From Lacihabitans soyangensis (GTDB lineage Bacteria > Bacteroidota > Bacteroidia > Cytophagales > Spirosomataceae): a DNA stretch of 64,000 nucleotides. The translations under genes were made by a program, and so were the position numbers. Under the pieces are notes generated by a model. The model saw nothing but the letters and a program-made list of their open reading frames with translations. It ran no database searches and was not told the origin of the DNA. The stretch covers positions 1 through 64,000 of the forward strand of contig NZ_RJUF01000176.1 of assembly GCF_024343775.1 (NCBI RefSeq). The letters run 5' to 3'. This document shows positions 53,664-64,000 of the stretch, in pieces (within the stretch, counting starts at the first letter, position 1; each line of letters starts with the position of its first letter).

Positions 53664-54539
53664 ATGACCAAAACCTTAGCAGCTTCCGAACTCATACTCA
53701 ATCCCGACGGCAGTTTGTACCATTGCAATCTTCTGCCTGAAAACTTGGGAGATACTGTTTTTTTGGTGGGCGACCCCGACAGAGTGCCTACGGTTTCGGC
53801 TTTTTTTGATACCGTAGATTTCAAGACTCAAAAAAGAGAAATTGTGACGCATACCGGCACCAAAAATGGCAAAAAAGTTACGGTTATTTCGACTGGCATG
53901 GGTACTGACAATATAGACATTGTACTGACAGAATTGGATGCTGTAGTGAATATAGATTTGCAGAAAAAACAATTGAAAGATACCCATAAGCAACTCACCT
54001 TCATACGTTTAGGCACTTCTGGTTCTTTACAAAAACACATACCAGTTGATAGTTTTTTGGCCAGCACGCATGGTTTAGGAATGGACGGATTATTGCATTT
54101 TTACAAAAACTCTGAGGCATTTACTTACAATCCTTTCGTAGAAAAGTTTATAGAAGAAACCGAATGGAGCAGCAAACTTTCGAGACCATATTTGGTTGAA
54201 GGAGATGAGGATTTAATCCAAAAAGCCAAGAATTTAGGTTTTTATACGGGTATTACAGCAACAGCCTGTGGCTTTTATGGTCCTCAAGGCAGAGTTTTAA
54301 GATTGGATGTGCAAGACAGTTTACTCAACGAGAAGCTTTCCAGATTTGAATACAATGGCTTAAAAATCACCAATTTCGAGATGGAAACTTCAGCCATTTT
54401 TGGGCTCTCAAAACTTTTGGGACATAAAGCCATTTCGATAAATTGCATTATAGCCAACCGATTTTCGGGCGAATATTCCAAAGATTACAAGAAATCGGTT
54501 CAAATAATGATAGAAAAAGTCCTCAACAGTTTTATTTAA
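53664..54539 (+). CDS. Uridine-phosphorylase-like nucleoside phosphorylase
   Basis: 291 residues. GDPDRVPTVSAFF (about 38-50) is the phosphate-binding start, FIRLGTSGSLQ (about 116-126) is the ribose/phosphate segment, and ITNFEMETSAIFGL (about 237-250) is the ribose-binding end. The group splits uridine (or another nucleoside) with phosphate. The reading frame is open upstream, but Met at 53664 fits family length. With cdd 70 nt downstream it forms a pyrimidine salvage pair: cytidine to uridine to uracil, which PyrR could then use. Confidence 0.88.
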   Translation: MTKTLAASELILNPDGSLYHCNLLPENLGDTVFLVGDPDRVPTVSAFFDTVDFKTQKREIVTHTGTKNGKKVTVISTGMGTDNIDIVLTELDAVVNIDLQKKQLKDTHKQLTFIRLGTSGSLQKHIPVDSFLASTHGLGMDGLLHFYKNSEAFTYNPFVEKFIEETEWSSKLSRPYLVEGDEDLIQKAKNLGFYTGITATACGFYGPQGRVLRLDVQDSLLNEKLSRFEYNGLKITNFEMETSAIFGLSKLLGHKAISINCIIANRFSGEYSKDYKKSVQIMIEKVLNSFI

Positions 54540-54572
54540 ATGTAAAAATTGCCGTTTTGCAGTGAATGAGAA

Positions 54573-54599
54573 ATAGCGTCTTAGCGACCTAGTGGTAAA
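54573..54599 (+). repeat. Start-proximal repeat, copy 2
   Basis: 27 nt beginning ATAGCGTCTTAGCGACC and ending GGTAAA, matching 46622-46648 at 23 of 27 positions. It ends 11 nt before the cdd start. Confidence 0.75.
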
Positions 54600-54610
54600 A
54601 AAGAAACAAA

Positions 54611-55093
54611 ATGATAAAGAAAACAATAAATATAGAATACAGTGCTTTTGCCAACACCGAAGAAATGGCAGAATCTGACAGAATTCTGATAAACAGAGCC
54701 ATTGAAATAGCCAAATTGAGTTATTCGCCCTATTCAAAATTCCCGGTTGGGGCGGCAGTAATGTTGGATTCTGGAGAAATTTTCGCAGGAAATAATCAAG
54801 AAAACATAGCATTTCCGTCTGGAACCTGTGCCGAAAGAACTGTTTTAAACTACGTTAATGCCAATTTTCCTGACAAAAAAATAAAGACCATTGCCATAAC
54901 GGCCACCAATACCACCACCACCGAACCCGTAACGCCATGCGGTTTTTGTAGACAAGTAATTGTAGAAATGGAAATGAAACAAAAATCTCCATTACGCATC
55001 ATATTGCACAAAATAGGCGGTGAAACCTACGTTTTCGAAACTTCCAAAGCCATTTTGCCTTTGGCATTTGATGACAATGTTTTGAAAAACTAA
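54611..55093 (+). CDS. cdd: Cytidine deaminase
   Basis: 160 residues, the tetrameric short form. The zinc-site Cys and catalytic Glu are in [12 protein letters not shown] (about 74-82), and the other two Cys are in [14 protein letters not shown] (about 108-111). The N-terminal [15 protein letters not shown] is the substrate loop. It turns cytidine into uridine, feeding the phosphorylase encoded just before it. Confidence 0.97.
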   Translation: MIKKTINIEYSAFANTEEMAESDRILINRAIEIAKLSYSPYSKFPVGAAVMLDSGEIFAGNNQENIAFPSGTCAERTVLNYVNANFPDKKIKTIAITATNTTTTEPVTPCGFCRQVIVEMEMKQKSPLRIILHKIGGETYVFETSKAILPLAFDDNVLKN

Positions 55094-55136
55094 GCAATCT
55101 AATTGGTCATTAGCTCAATTTAAATGGGGAAATAAT

Positions 55137-55727
55137 ATGGGTTTAGATAGTGTTGAACTTCTAATGCAAATTGAAGATGAATTTAAAATAAAAATTAGTG
55201 ATCAAGATGCCCAAAATATATCGACTGTAGGAGATTTGGCAAACTACATTTACCAAAATTCTACCTTTATATTTCCTAACAATTGTTTGAAAATCCGATT
55301 ACTTAATTCCATCAAATCTGCCTTAACAGTCCTTGAATTTCCAGCCAATCTTGATCTCACTAACACTGTGGGTGAATTCTTAGCAAAAGACGACTTAAAA
55401 ACTACATGGAAGAAATTAGAGGAAACGTTAAACTTGAAATTACCTGAACTTAATCCTCAAGATTTAAAAGTAGAAAAAATAGAAGATGTGAAAATATTTG
55501 GTTTTAATATCATTCGAATAAAGCCACCTATTTTAGATATGACTTTCGAACGGTTAATAGAATGTATTGGAGCACTTAACTATCAAGACTTTATAGACTT
55601 CGATAATATTACAAGCTTTTTTGAAATACTAATCGCAGTTATAGGAATTACCCATTTAAAGTCTGGGGTGGATGTCGATGAAATTTTTACATCAAGTTCC
55701 TTTACCTATGACCTCGGAATCGATTAA
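55137..55727 (+). CDS. Acyl-carrier-like protein with permuted layout
   Basis: 196 residues. It begins at [20 protein letters not shown], which is where the phosphopantetheine Ser and helix II of an acyl carrier protein normally lie (Ser about 5), and runs through helix III and IV ([12 protein letters not shown]). The C-terminus, [21 protein letters not shown] then SFTYDLGID, looks like ACP helix I and the DLGxD lead-in. A middle domain (about 45-150) is unknown. I recall similar proteins of this length in other Bacteroidota. In-frame DNA upstream is open for only 17 codons with no start. Confidence 0.65.
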   Translation: MGLDSVELLMQIEDEFKIKISDQDAQNISTVGDLANYIYQNSTFIFPNNCLKIRLLNSIKSALTVLEFPANLDLTNTVGEFLAKDDLKTTWKKLEETLNLKLPELNPQDLKVEKIEDVKIFGFNIIRIKPPILDMTFERLIECIGALNYQDFIDFDNITSFFEILIAVIGITHLKSGVDVDEIFTSSSFTYDLGID

Positions 55728-55866
55728 TTATCTCAGCCAGACTTAATGCTCCATTTGAATATTTCTTTCCTAAACCACAAAACCTACTAAAATCTTAAAT
55801 GTTAAAAAATATTTACTAATCAAAATTCAATTCTTATTGTACATTTAATCTAATGTCAGAATAAAA

Positions 55867-55918
55867 AAGGACATGCAGCGAACCGCTTTTGGCACTGTCA
55901 AAATTGTCCTTATTTTTT
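55867..55918 (+). terminator. Terminator upstream of groES
   Basis: Stem AAGGACA (55867-55873) / TGTCCTT (55905-55911) with an inner GCG-AAC-CGC hairpin and a T-run. It closes the acyl-carrier-like gene's transcript. Confidence 0.7.
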
Positions 55919-55936
55919 CTCCAAAATTTACTTTTG
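55904..55936 (+). promoter_or_regulatory. groES-groEL promoter (candidate)
   Basis: TTG (55904-55906), 22 nt, TACTTTTG (55929-55936). The -33 box lies inside the preceding terminator stem. The leader would be about 110 nt. Confidence 0.5.
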
Positions 55937-56050
55937 GCAGACAAACCTGAAAAAATGTCAGTAAAAATATACCTACTTGGCCTTTGGCTTAGTAATTGTT
56001 CATAGGCATTGCAGATAAAATTAAATAATCTTTAAACTTTAAATAGTATT

Positions 56051-56326
56051 ATGTCAGTAAACGTGAAACCTTTAGCAGACAGAGTTTTGATAGAGGCAGC
56101 TCCAGCGGAGGAGAAAACAGCCTTCGGAATTATTATTCCTGATACAGCAAAAGAAAAACCTCAAAAAGGAACAGTGGTAGCTGTAGGACCAGGTAAAAAA
56201 GACGAGCCAATGTCGGTAAAAGTAGGTGATGCAGTATTGTATGGCAAATATTCTGGAACTGAACTTACAGTAGACGGTAAAGAGTATTTGATCATGAGAG
56301 AATCAGACATCTACGCAATCGTTTAA
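56051..56326 (+). CDS. groES: Co-chaperonin GroES
   Basis: 91 residues, one heptamer-forming subunit. [36 protein letters not shown] contains the mobile loop (about 17-34), and [17 protein letters not shown] and the closing [13 protein letters not shown] complete the beta-barrel. It caps GroEL. groEL follows after 42 nt. No CIRCE element is seen, so HrcA control is not indicated. Confidence 0.98.
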   Translation: MSVNVKPLADRVLIEAAPAEEKTAFGIIIPDTAKEKPQKGTVVAVGPGKKDEPMSVKVGDAVLYGKYSGTELTVDGKEYLIMRESDIYAIV

Positions 56327-56341
56327 TTTCATTTTTAATAG

Positions 56342-58000
<1,659 letters not shown>

Positions 58001-58020
58001 TTCGTTCTAAAATATTCTTT

Positions 58021-58054
58021 AAAAAAGCCTGCATTTCGATGCGGGCTTTTTTTT
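58021..58054 (+). terminator. groEL terminator
   Basis: AAAAAAGCC-T-GCAT / ATGC-G-GGCTTTTTT with a 4-nt loop and a T-run, 20 nt after the groEL stop. Confidence 0.92.
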
Positions 58055-58098
58055 TAGCACAATTTTTGCAATAACATTATGGACAAAACAACACCATA

Positions 58099-58908
58099 AT
58101 GCCAAAAAGATTTTTTCACCTAACAATTTTATTTTTTTCACTGCTTGCCTGTGAAAAAGACGCAACTAAAGACCTTGGAATAGAAAAACCAATAGAGCCT
58201 AATAAAGAGTGTAAAATACTATCCAACACACGCTCAGACGGTCAGCAATATCAATTTGTGTTTAAGGAAAATACCCTTCAAAACATTATCGGATTTAATG
58301 ATTTTGATACTTTCATTTACACAGCAGGAAAATTATCTCGAGCAGTGCATAGCAGGACAAAAAATGCCTATACGCTTTTTGAGTACAACGATAAAAACCA
58401 ATTAAGTAAAATCACCTTTGAAGGAACTGACAGCCAAGGGAAAAAATTCAGCTACCCTACGGTAATTACCTATAACAATATAGGCAAAATCGACAAATTG
58501 GTTCTCAACTGGCCTACTTTCCCTGATAAAGTAGACACCAGATTTACCTACGATGCCAACGGAAACGTGAAATATATCACCGCATTCTTAAATGGAGAGT
58601 GGGAAACTATATTAGAAAATACGGAATTTGATGACAAGCCATCGCCCTATAAAAACCAGAAGATCGGCAATATACTTAGTTACTACATGGTTTATTCTCT
58701 ATTGAGCGGTGGACTTAATTTTACGCAGTACCTTAACACCAACAACGTTAAAACCGCAGTTGTAAAAAGGGGATTTGAAAACATTACCTATCGTTACGAA
58801 TACCAGTATAATACACTCGGATTTCCAACCAAGGTAGATTACACCCGAACCCTGAACAATAGACCAACTCCGATGTCTGAAAATTTTTCCTACGATTGCG
58901 AACTATAA
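58099..58908 (+). CDS. Exported lipoprotein with YD/RHS-like strands
   Basis: 269 residues. A lipoprotein signal (LTILFFSLLACEKDATKD, Cys about 18) is followed by repeated strand-turn units: FEYNDKNQLSKITFEG, VITYNNIGKIDKLVLNW, FTYDANGNVKYITAF and YEYQYNTLGFPTKVDYT. The pattern resembles RHS/YD strands and the DUF4595-type lipoproteins common in Bacteroidota. Function unknown; it should lie in the outer membrane or on the cell surface. It sits alone between the groEL terminator and the pyrG promoter. Confidence 0.78.
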   Translation: MPKRFFHLTILFFSLLACEKDATKDLGIEKPIEPNKECKILSNTRSDGQQYQFVFKENTLQNIIGFNDFDTFIYTAGKLSRAVHSRTKNAYTLFEYNDKNQLSKITFEGTDSQGKKFSYPTVITYNNIGKIDKLVLNWPTFPDKVDTRFTYDANGNVKYITAFLNGEWETILENTEFDDKPSPYKNQKIGNILSYYMVYSLLSGGLNFTQYLNTNNVKTAVVKRGFENITYRYEYQYNTLGFPTKVDYTRTLNNRPTPMSENFSYDCEL

Positions 58909-58931
58909 TGTTTTAGTTTTAAAGACATTAA

Positions 58932-61621
<2,690 letters not shown>

Positions 61622-61624
61622 GTT

Positions 61625-61984
61625 CTAAATTGCGAGGTGAATTTCCTCTCCCTTATTGTTTTGGTGGTTTAATGTCCATAAACTCGTGTAGGTAGTTTCC
61701 ACCTCAGAAGTTCCCATTTTTCTAAAAATAGAAATTTCCAGACCCAAGTTTTCCAGAAAAAGCTTTTCAATTTCATTTACTTTCATGTCACCTTCAATCG
61801 CAAATCCCTTAGGATTTACAATATTGGCAATTTCGAAAACCACAAAATCTCTATGTCCAAGACTCACAGCCTCTCCTTTTCTATAAATTTCAATTCTTAA
61901 AAAAGGAAAAGCGGTGTTAAACCCATTCATGAGCTCAGATATCCTCGTCGCAGAGTCAATCAATATTTTTTTACCGCCTTTCAT
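61625..61984 (-). CDS. Conserved small protein of unknown function
   Basis: 119 residues, cytoplasmic, alpha/beta. It begins GGKKILIDSATRISELMNGFN, with FPFLRIEIYRK and then an Ile/Glu-rich helix (MKVNEIEKLFLENLGLEISIFRKMG) and SLWTLNHQNNKGEE at the end. I recall similar short proteins in Bacteroidota genomes, with no known role. It is divergent from the PAS kinase across the region carrying two palindromes, so it may belong to the same regulon. Confidence 0.68.
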   Translation of the reverse strand: MKGGKKILIDSATRISELMNGFNTAFPFLRIEIYRKGEAVSLGHRDFVVFEIANIVNPKGFAIEGDMKVNEIEKLFLENLGLEISIFRKMGTSEVETTYTSLWTLNHQNNKGEEIHLAI

Positions 61985-62034
61985 ACCTTATGTTTCAAAT
62001 AGGCTTCAAAATTTGTAAAAAAAAAATTACGCAA

Positions 62035-62056
62035 CTATGACTCAAATCAGTCATAG
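62035..62056. promoter_or_regulatory. 8-6-8 palindrome with TGA/TCA arms
   Basis: CTATGACT-CAAATC-AGTCATAG, a perfect inverted repeat in the divergent region between the 119-residue gene and the PAS kinase. It also contains TGA-N6-TCA, the spacing of CRP/FNR-type sites. Confidence 0.6.
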
Positions 62057-62097
62057 AAATTTTAGAAAAGAAAATTTAATCATTCATAATAGTTATC

Positions 62098-62111
62098 ATG
62101 ACAAAAGTCAT
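62098..62111. promoter_or_regulatory. FNR-like 5-4-5 palindrome
   Basis: ATGAC-AAAA-GTCAT, a perfect palindrome with TGA-N6-TCA spacing. It abuts the -7 element of the kinase gene at 62111-62118, so a bound regulator would lie between -33 and -7. Confidence 0.6.
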
Positions 62112-62118
62112 ATTTTTG
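62111..62118 (+). promoter_or_regulatory. -7 element TATTTTTG for the PAS kinase
   Basis: Exact TAnnTTTG match 25 nt before the ATG at 62144, overlapping the end of the FNR-like palindrome by one base. No -33 TTG at standard spacing, which suits a regulated promoter. Confidence 0.55.
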
Positions 62119-62143
62119 ACCAAACAATAAGGATAGTTTGCCA

Positions 62144-63400
62144 ATGGAAGAGAAAAGTGACCAATTATATAATCAGTATTTCGTGGAAATTGACATTTTA
62201 AATCAATTCGAAGCTATTTTTAAATATGCCAATGAGGGTATTGTAATATCTGACGATCAAAGTAAGATATTGAAAATCAACCCCTCTGGTTTAAAAACCT
62301 TTGGATATGAACACGAAAACGAGGTTCTTGGTCAAAAAATTGAGATTTTGATTCCAAAAAGATTTCAAGAAAGACACGTCGGACACCGAGAAAAATATAT
62401 GGAATCGCCACACGCACGCAGTATGGGTTTACAATTTGACCTCTATGCCCTAAAAAAGGGTGGCGACGAATTCCCAGTGGAAGTGAGTCTTAGTCCATTC
62501 AAAAACTCCCAAGGTAGCTTTGTCATTTGTTTCATTATCGACATTAGTACTCGAAAAAAGGCTGAAGAAAACGAAAAAAACTATAGAAAAGAGCTGGAAA
62601 AGGAGGTTGAAGAACGAACGCTTATTCTGAAAGAAGCCATACAGAAGCTTGAAAAAACCAAAAACGAACTTGATAATTCATTGAAGAGAGAACAAGAGCT
62701 CAACTCTATGAAGACCAAATTCATTTCTATTGCTTCGCACGAGTTCCGAACACCACTTTCTACCATTTTGTCGTCGCTTTCGTTGATGGAAAAATACAAC
62801 GAGCTCAATGAGACTGAAAAACGAAACAAGCACAACGACCGTATTAAAAAATCCATTAAAAACCTCACTGATATACTCAATGACATACTTTCAGTTAATA
62901 AAATAGAAGAAGGAAAAGTGATTGTAAATCCTGAAAATTTCAATATTCAGAATTTTATAAATGAGCTCATTCAAGACTTACAAGGCCTTCTTAAACCCGG
63001 TCAAAAGATAAATTTCAAAGGTGCTGAAACCCCAGAAACTGTTGTCTTTCAAGATCCAAAATTGCTCAGACACATACTCATTAATCTCTTGACCAATGCC
63101 ATTAAGTTTTCAAAGGAAGATAGCCCAATAGACATTAGTCTCAGACTAGAGCCTAACGAAATTTACCTTGAGGTGAAAGACTACGGTTTGGGAATTCCAA
63201 AAGCGGACCACGAGAAACTTTTTACAAGATTCTTCAGATCAAGTAATGTCGAAAATATACAAGGTACAGGACTAGGACTAAGCATAGTTCTGCAATACGT
63301 TAACTATCTAAAAGGAACCATTAAATTTTCGAGCGAAGTTGGCAAAGGCAGTGTTTTTAACGTAAATTTACCCAAAAACTTAAAGTCATCTAAAATCTAG
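62144..63400 (+). CDS. Cytoplasmic PAS sensor histidine kinase
   Basis: 418 residues, no membrane segment. A PAS domain (about 20-140) has the segment RHVGHREKYMESPHARSMG, whose first His aligns with the heme-ligand His of FixL (H-x6-Y). A coiled coil (about 145-185) leads to HisKA with the phospho-acceptor His in SIASHEFRTPLSTIL (about 199). The ATPase domain has LLTNAIKFS (N box), DYGLGIPK (G1), FTRFF and GTGLGLSIV (G2). An alternative TTG start two codons upstream is possible. The partner response regulator follows after 22 nt. The signal is unknown; oxygen or redox is a guess from the FixL likeness. Confidence 0.92.
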   Translation: MEEKSDQLYNQYFVEIDILNQFEAIFKYANEGIVISDDQSKILKINPSGLKTFGYEHENEVLGQKIEILIPKRFQERHVGHREKYMESPHARSMGLQFDLYALKKGGDEFPVEVSLSPFKNSQGSFVICFIIDISTRKKAEENEKNYRKELEKEVEERTLILKEAIQKLEKTKNELDNSLKREQELNSMKTKFISIASHEFRTPLSTILSSLSLMEKYNELNETEKRNKHNDRIKKSIKNLTDILNDILSVNKIEEGKVIVNPENFNIQNFINELIQDLQGLLKPGQKINFKGAETPETVVFQDPKLLRHILINLLTNAIKFSKEDSPIDISLRLEPNEIYLEVKDYGLGIPKADHEKLFTRFFRSSNVENIQGTGLGLSIVLQYVNYLKGTIKFSSEVGKGSVFNVNLPKNLKSSKI

Positions 63401-63422
63401 GACCCATCATAAAAACAATCAG

Positions 63423-64000
63423 ATGAAACGAATTTTGCTCATAGAGGACAATAACGAAATAAGAGAAAACACAGCTGAAATACTTGAATTGGACGGCTAC
63501 GAAGTATTAACCGCAGAAAACGGCAAGATTGGAGTTGAATTGGCCGCTAGTTCAAAACCTGATCTGATTATTTGTGATATCATGATGCCAGTTTTGGATG
63601 GCTACAGTGTCTTACATTTATTGTCAAAAAACCCTGACACCGAAAATATTCCTTTTATTTTTCTCACGGCCAAGGCTGACCGTCAAGACTTTAGAAAAGG
63701 CATGGAAATGGGTGCAGACGACTATATCACCAAACCTTTTGACGATGTAGACCTGCTGAATGCCATTGAAAGTAGGTTTAAAAAAATGGAGTTGCTCGAA
63801 AAAAAATATTCGAGAAATATAGACGGGCTCAACAATTTGGTAAGAGATGTAGGTGGCGAACAAGAGCTTAAAAACCTTACAAATAACCGAGAAAAAAGAA
63901 AATACAAAAAGAAATCAGAGATTTTCAGAGAGGGAGACTTCCCACTTTATTTGTTTTATATAGAACAAGGAAAAATAAAAACCTATAAAACCAACGAAGA
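63423..64000 (+). CDS. Response regulator with CRP-type sensor domain (cut by window end)
   Basis: 192 codons are visible. A receiver domain (1-125) has Asp in LLIEDNNE (about 8), the phospho-acceptor Asp in ICDIMMPVLDG (about 52), LTAKAD (about 82) and ITKPFDD (about 104). After a coiled linker comes the start of a cyclic-nucleotide-binding (CRP/FNR) fold: IFREGDFPLYLFYIEQGKIKTYKTNEE. The rest, with the expected HTH_Crp domain, lies beyond the window. A receiver joined to a CRP/FNR-type regulator would be the natural binder of the TGA-N6-TCA palindromes upstream of the kinase. Confidence 0.92.
   Translation, partial: MKRILLIEDNNEIRENTAEILELDGYEVLTAENGKIGVELAASSKPDLIICDIMMPVLDGYSVLHLLSKNPDTENIPFIFLTAKADRQDFRKGMEMGADDYITKPFDDVDLLNAIESRFKKMELLEKKYSRNIDGLNNLVRDVGGEQELKNLTNNREKRKYKKKSEIFREGDFPLYLFYIEQGKIKTYKTNE

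Larger units (their letters stand above)
55728..56050. other. Intergenic region before groES
   Basis: About 320 nt holding a terminator (55867) and the likely groES promoter (55929), with no CIRCE-like TTAGCACTC repeat. The 11-mer ATGTCAGTAAA near 55956 repeats the groES start region, probably by chance. Confidence 0.5.

Noticed and set aside
53440-53667. 75-codon plus-strand frame before the nucleoside phosphorylase
   Set aside because: Low-complexity Phe/Ser/Thr/Lys composition and no start signal; it reads through AT-rich upstream DNA.
55956-55966. 11-mer ATGTCAGTAAA shared with the groES start
   Set aside because: A short AT-rich match of this length is expected by chance, and the frame it opens closes after 16 codons.
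55728-56050. CIRCE element for groESL
   Set aside because: No TTAGCACTC-N9-GAGTGCTAA or close variant is present.

Overview
The window looks like the chromosome of a low-GC Bacteroidota bacterium, most likely a member of the Cytophagales. The reasons are a TonB-dependent receptor paired with a DUF4249 lipoprotein, the long form of NusB, a panD/flippase pair, type B L31, and many genes preceded by the TAnnTTTG -7 element of this phylum rather than by E. coli-type promoters and Shine-Dalgarno sites. The genus is not established. Most of the window is core metabolism and housekeeping. The accessory parts are an insertion sequence at the left edge, a PIN-type toxin-antitoxin pair, a three-gene cassette of small unknown proteins, and several short interspersed repeats.

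Layout. 1-1,280 is a complete ISL3-type insertion sequence that has cut through a leucine-rich-repeat gene (1,268-1,762). 1,956-9,615 (minus) holds clpB and then a pyrR-aat-TonB receptor-DUF4249 run. 9,683-12,265 (plus) holds pth and two exported unknowns. 12,310-18,455 (minus) holds the toxin-antitoxin pair, glyS, an S66 peptidase, and a nusB-YtxH-DUF1573-yajC-DUF721 operon. 18,609-29,250 (plus) holds an S41 peptidase, a ccmBCDE-menF operon, rpoN, hemC, a secreted cyclophilin, an RmlD-like reductase and a membrane zinc-ribbon protein. 29,292-36,301 holds an MFS transporter, a GIN-domain protein, a divergent HxlR/small-barrel pair, an isoquinoline 1-oxidoreductase-like pair, a flippase-like protein and panD. 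36,562-41,708 holds a SerC-like aminotransferase, rpmE2, a GH25 lysozyme, an EamA transporter, a GNAT protein of the arginine-biosynthesis type with a long structured leader, and rsgA. 41,949-51,931 (plus) holds an enoyl-CoA hydratase, glnS, a LOG protein, pta-ackA and two acetyltransferase-like genes. 52,298-53,285 (minus) is the small unknown cassette. 53,664-61,621 (plus) holds pyrimidine nucleoside salvage (phosphorylase, cdd), an unusual acyl-carrier-like protein, groES-groEL, pyrG and an AcuI-type reductase. 62,144-64,000 holds a PAS histidine kinase and a response regulator whose C-terminal half is a CRP-type sensor domain, cut by the window end.

The strongest unexplained signal is upstream of the GNAT gene at 39,755-40,495. 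A good promoter is followed by about 180 nt of leader that contains a 21-codon open reading frame with four arginine codons in seven positions, lying in and just before a GNRA-capped hairpin. This is what an arginine-sensing attenuator would look like. Other points worth following are FNR-like palindromes in front of the kinase/CRP-regulator pair, an acyl-carrier-like protein that starts at its phosphopantetheine site and ends with a helix-I-like segment, and a CxxxY-type CcmE.
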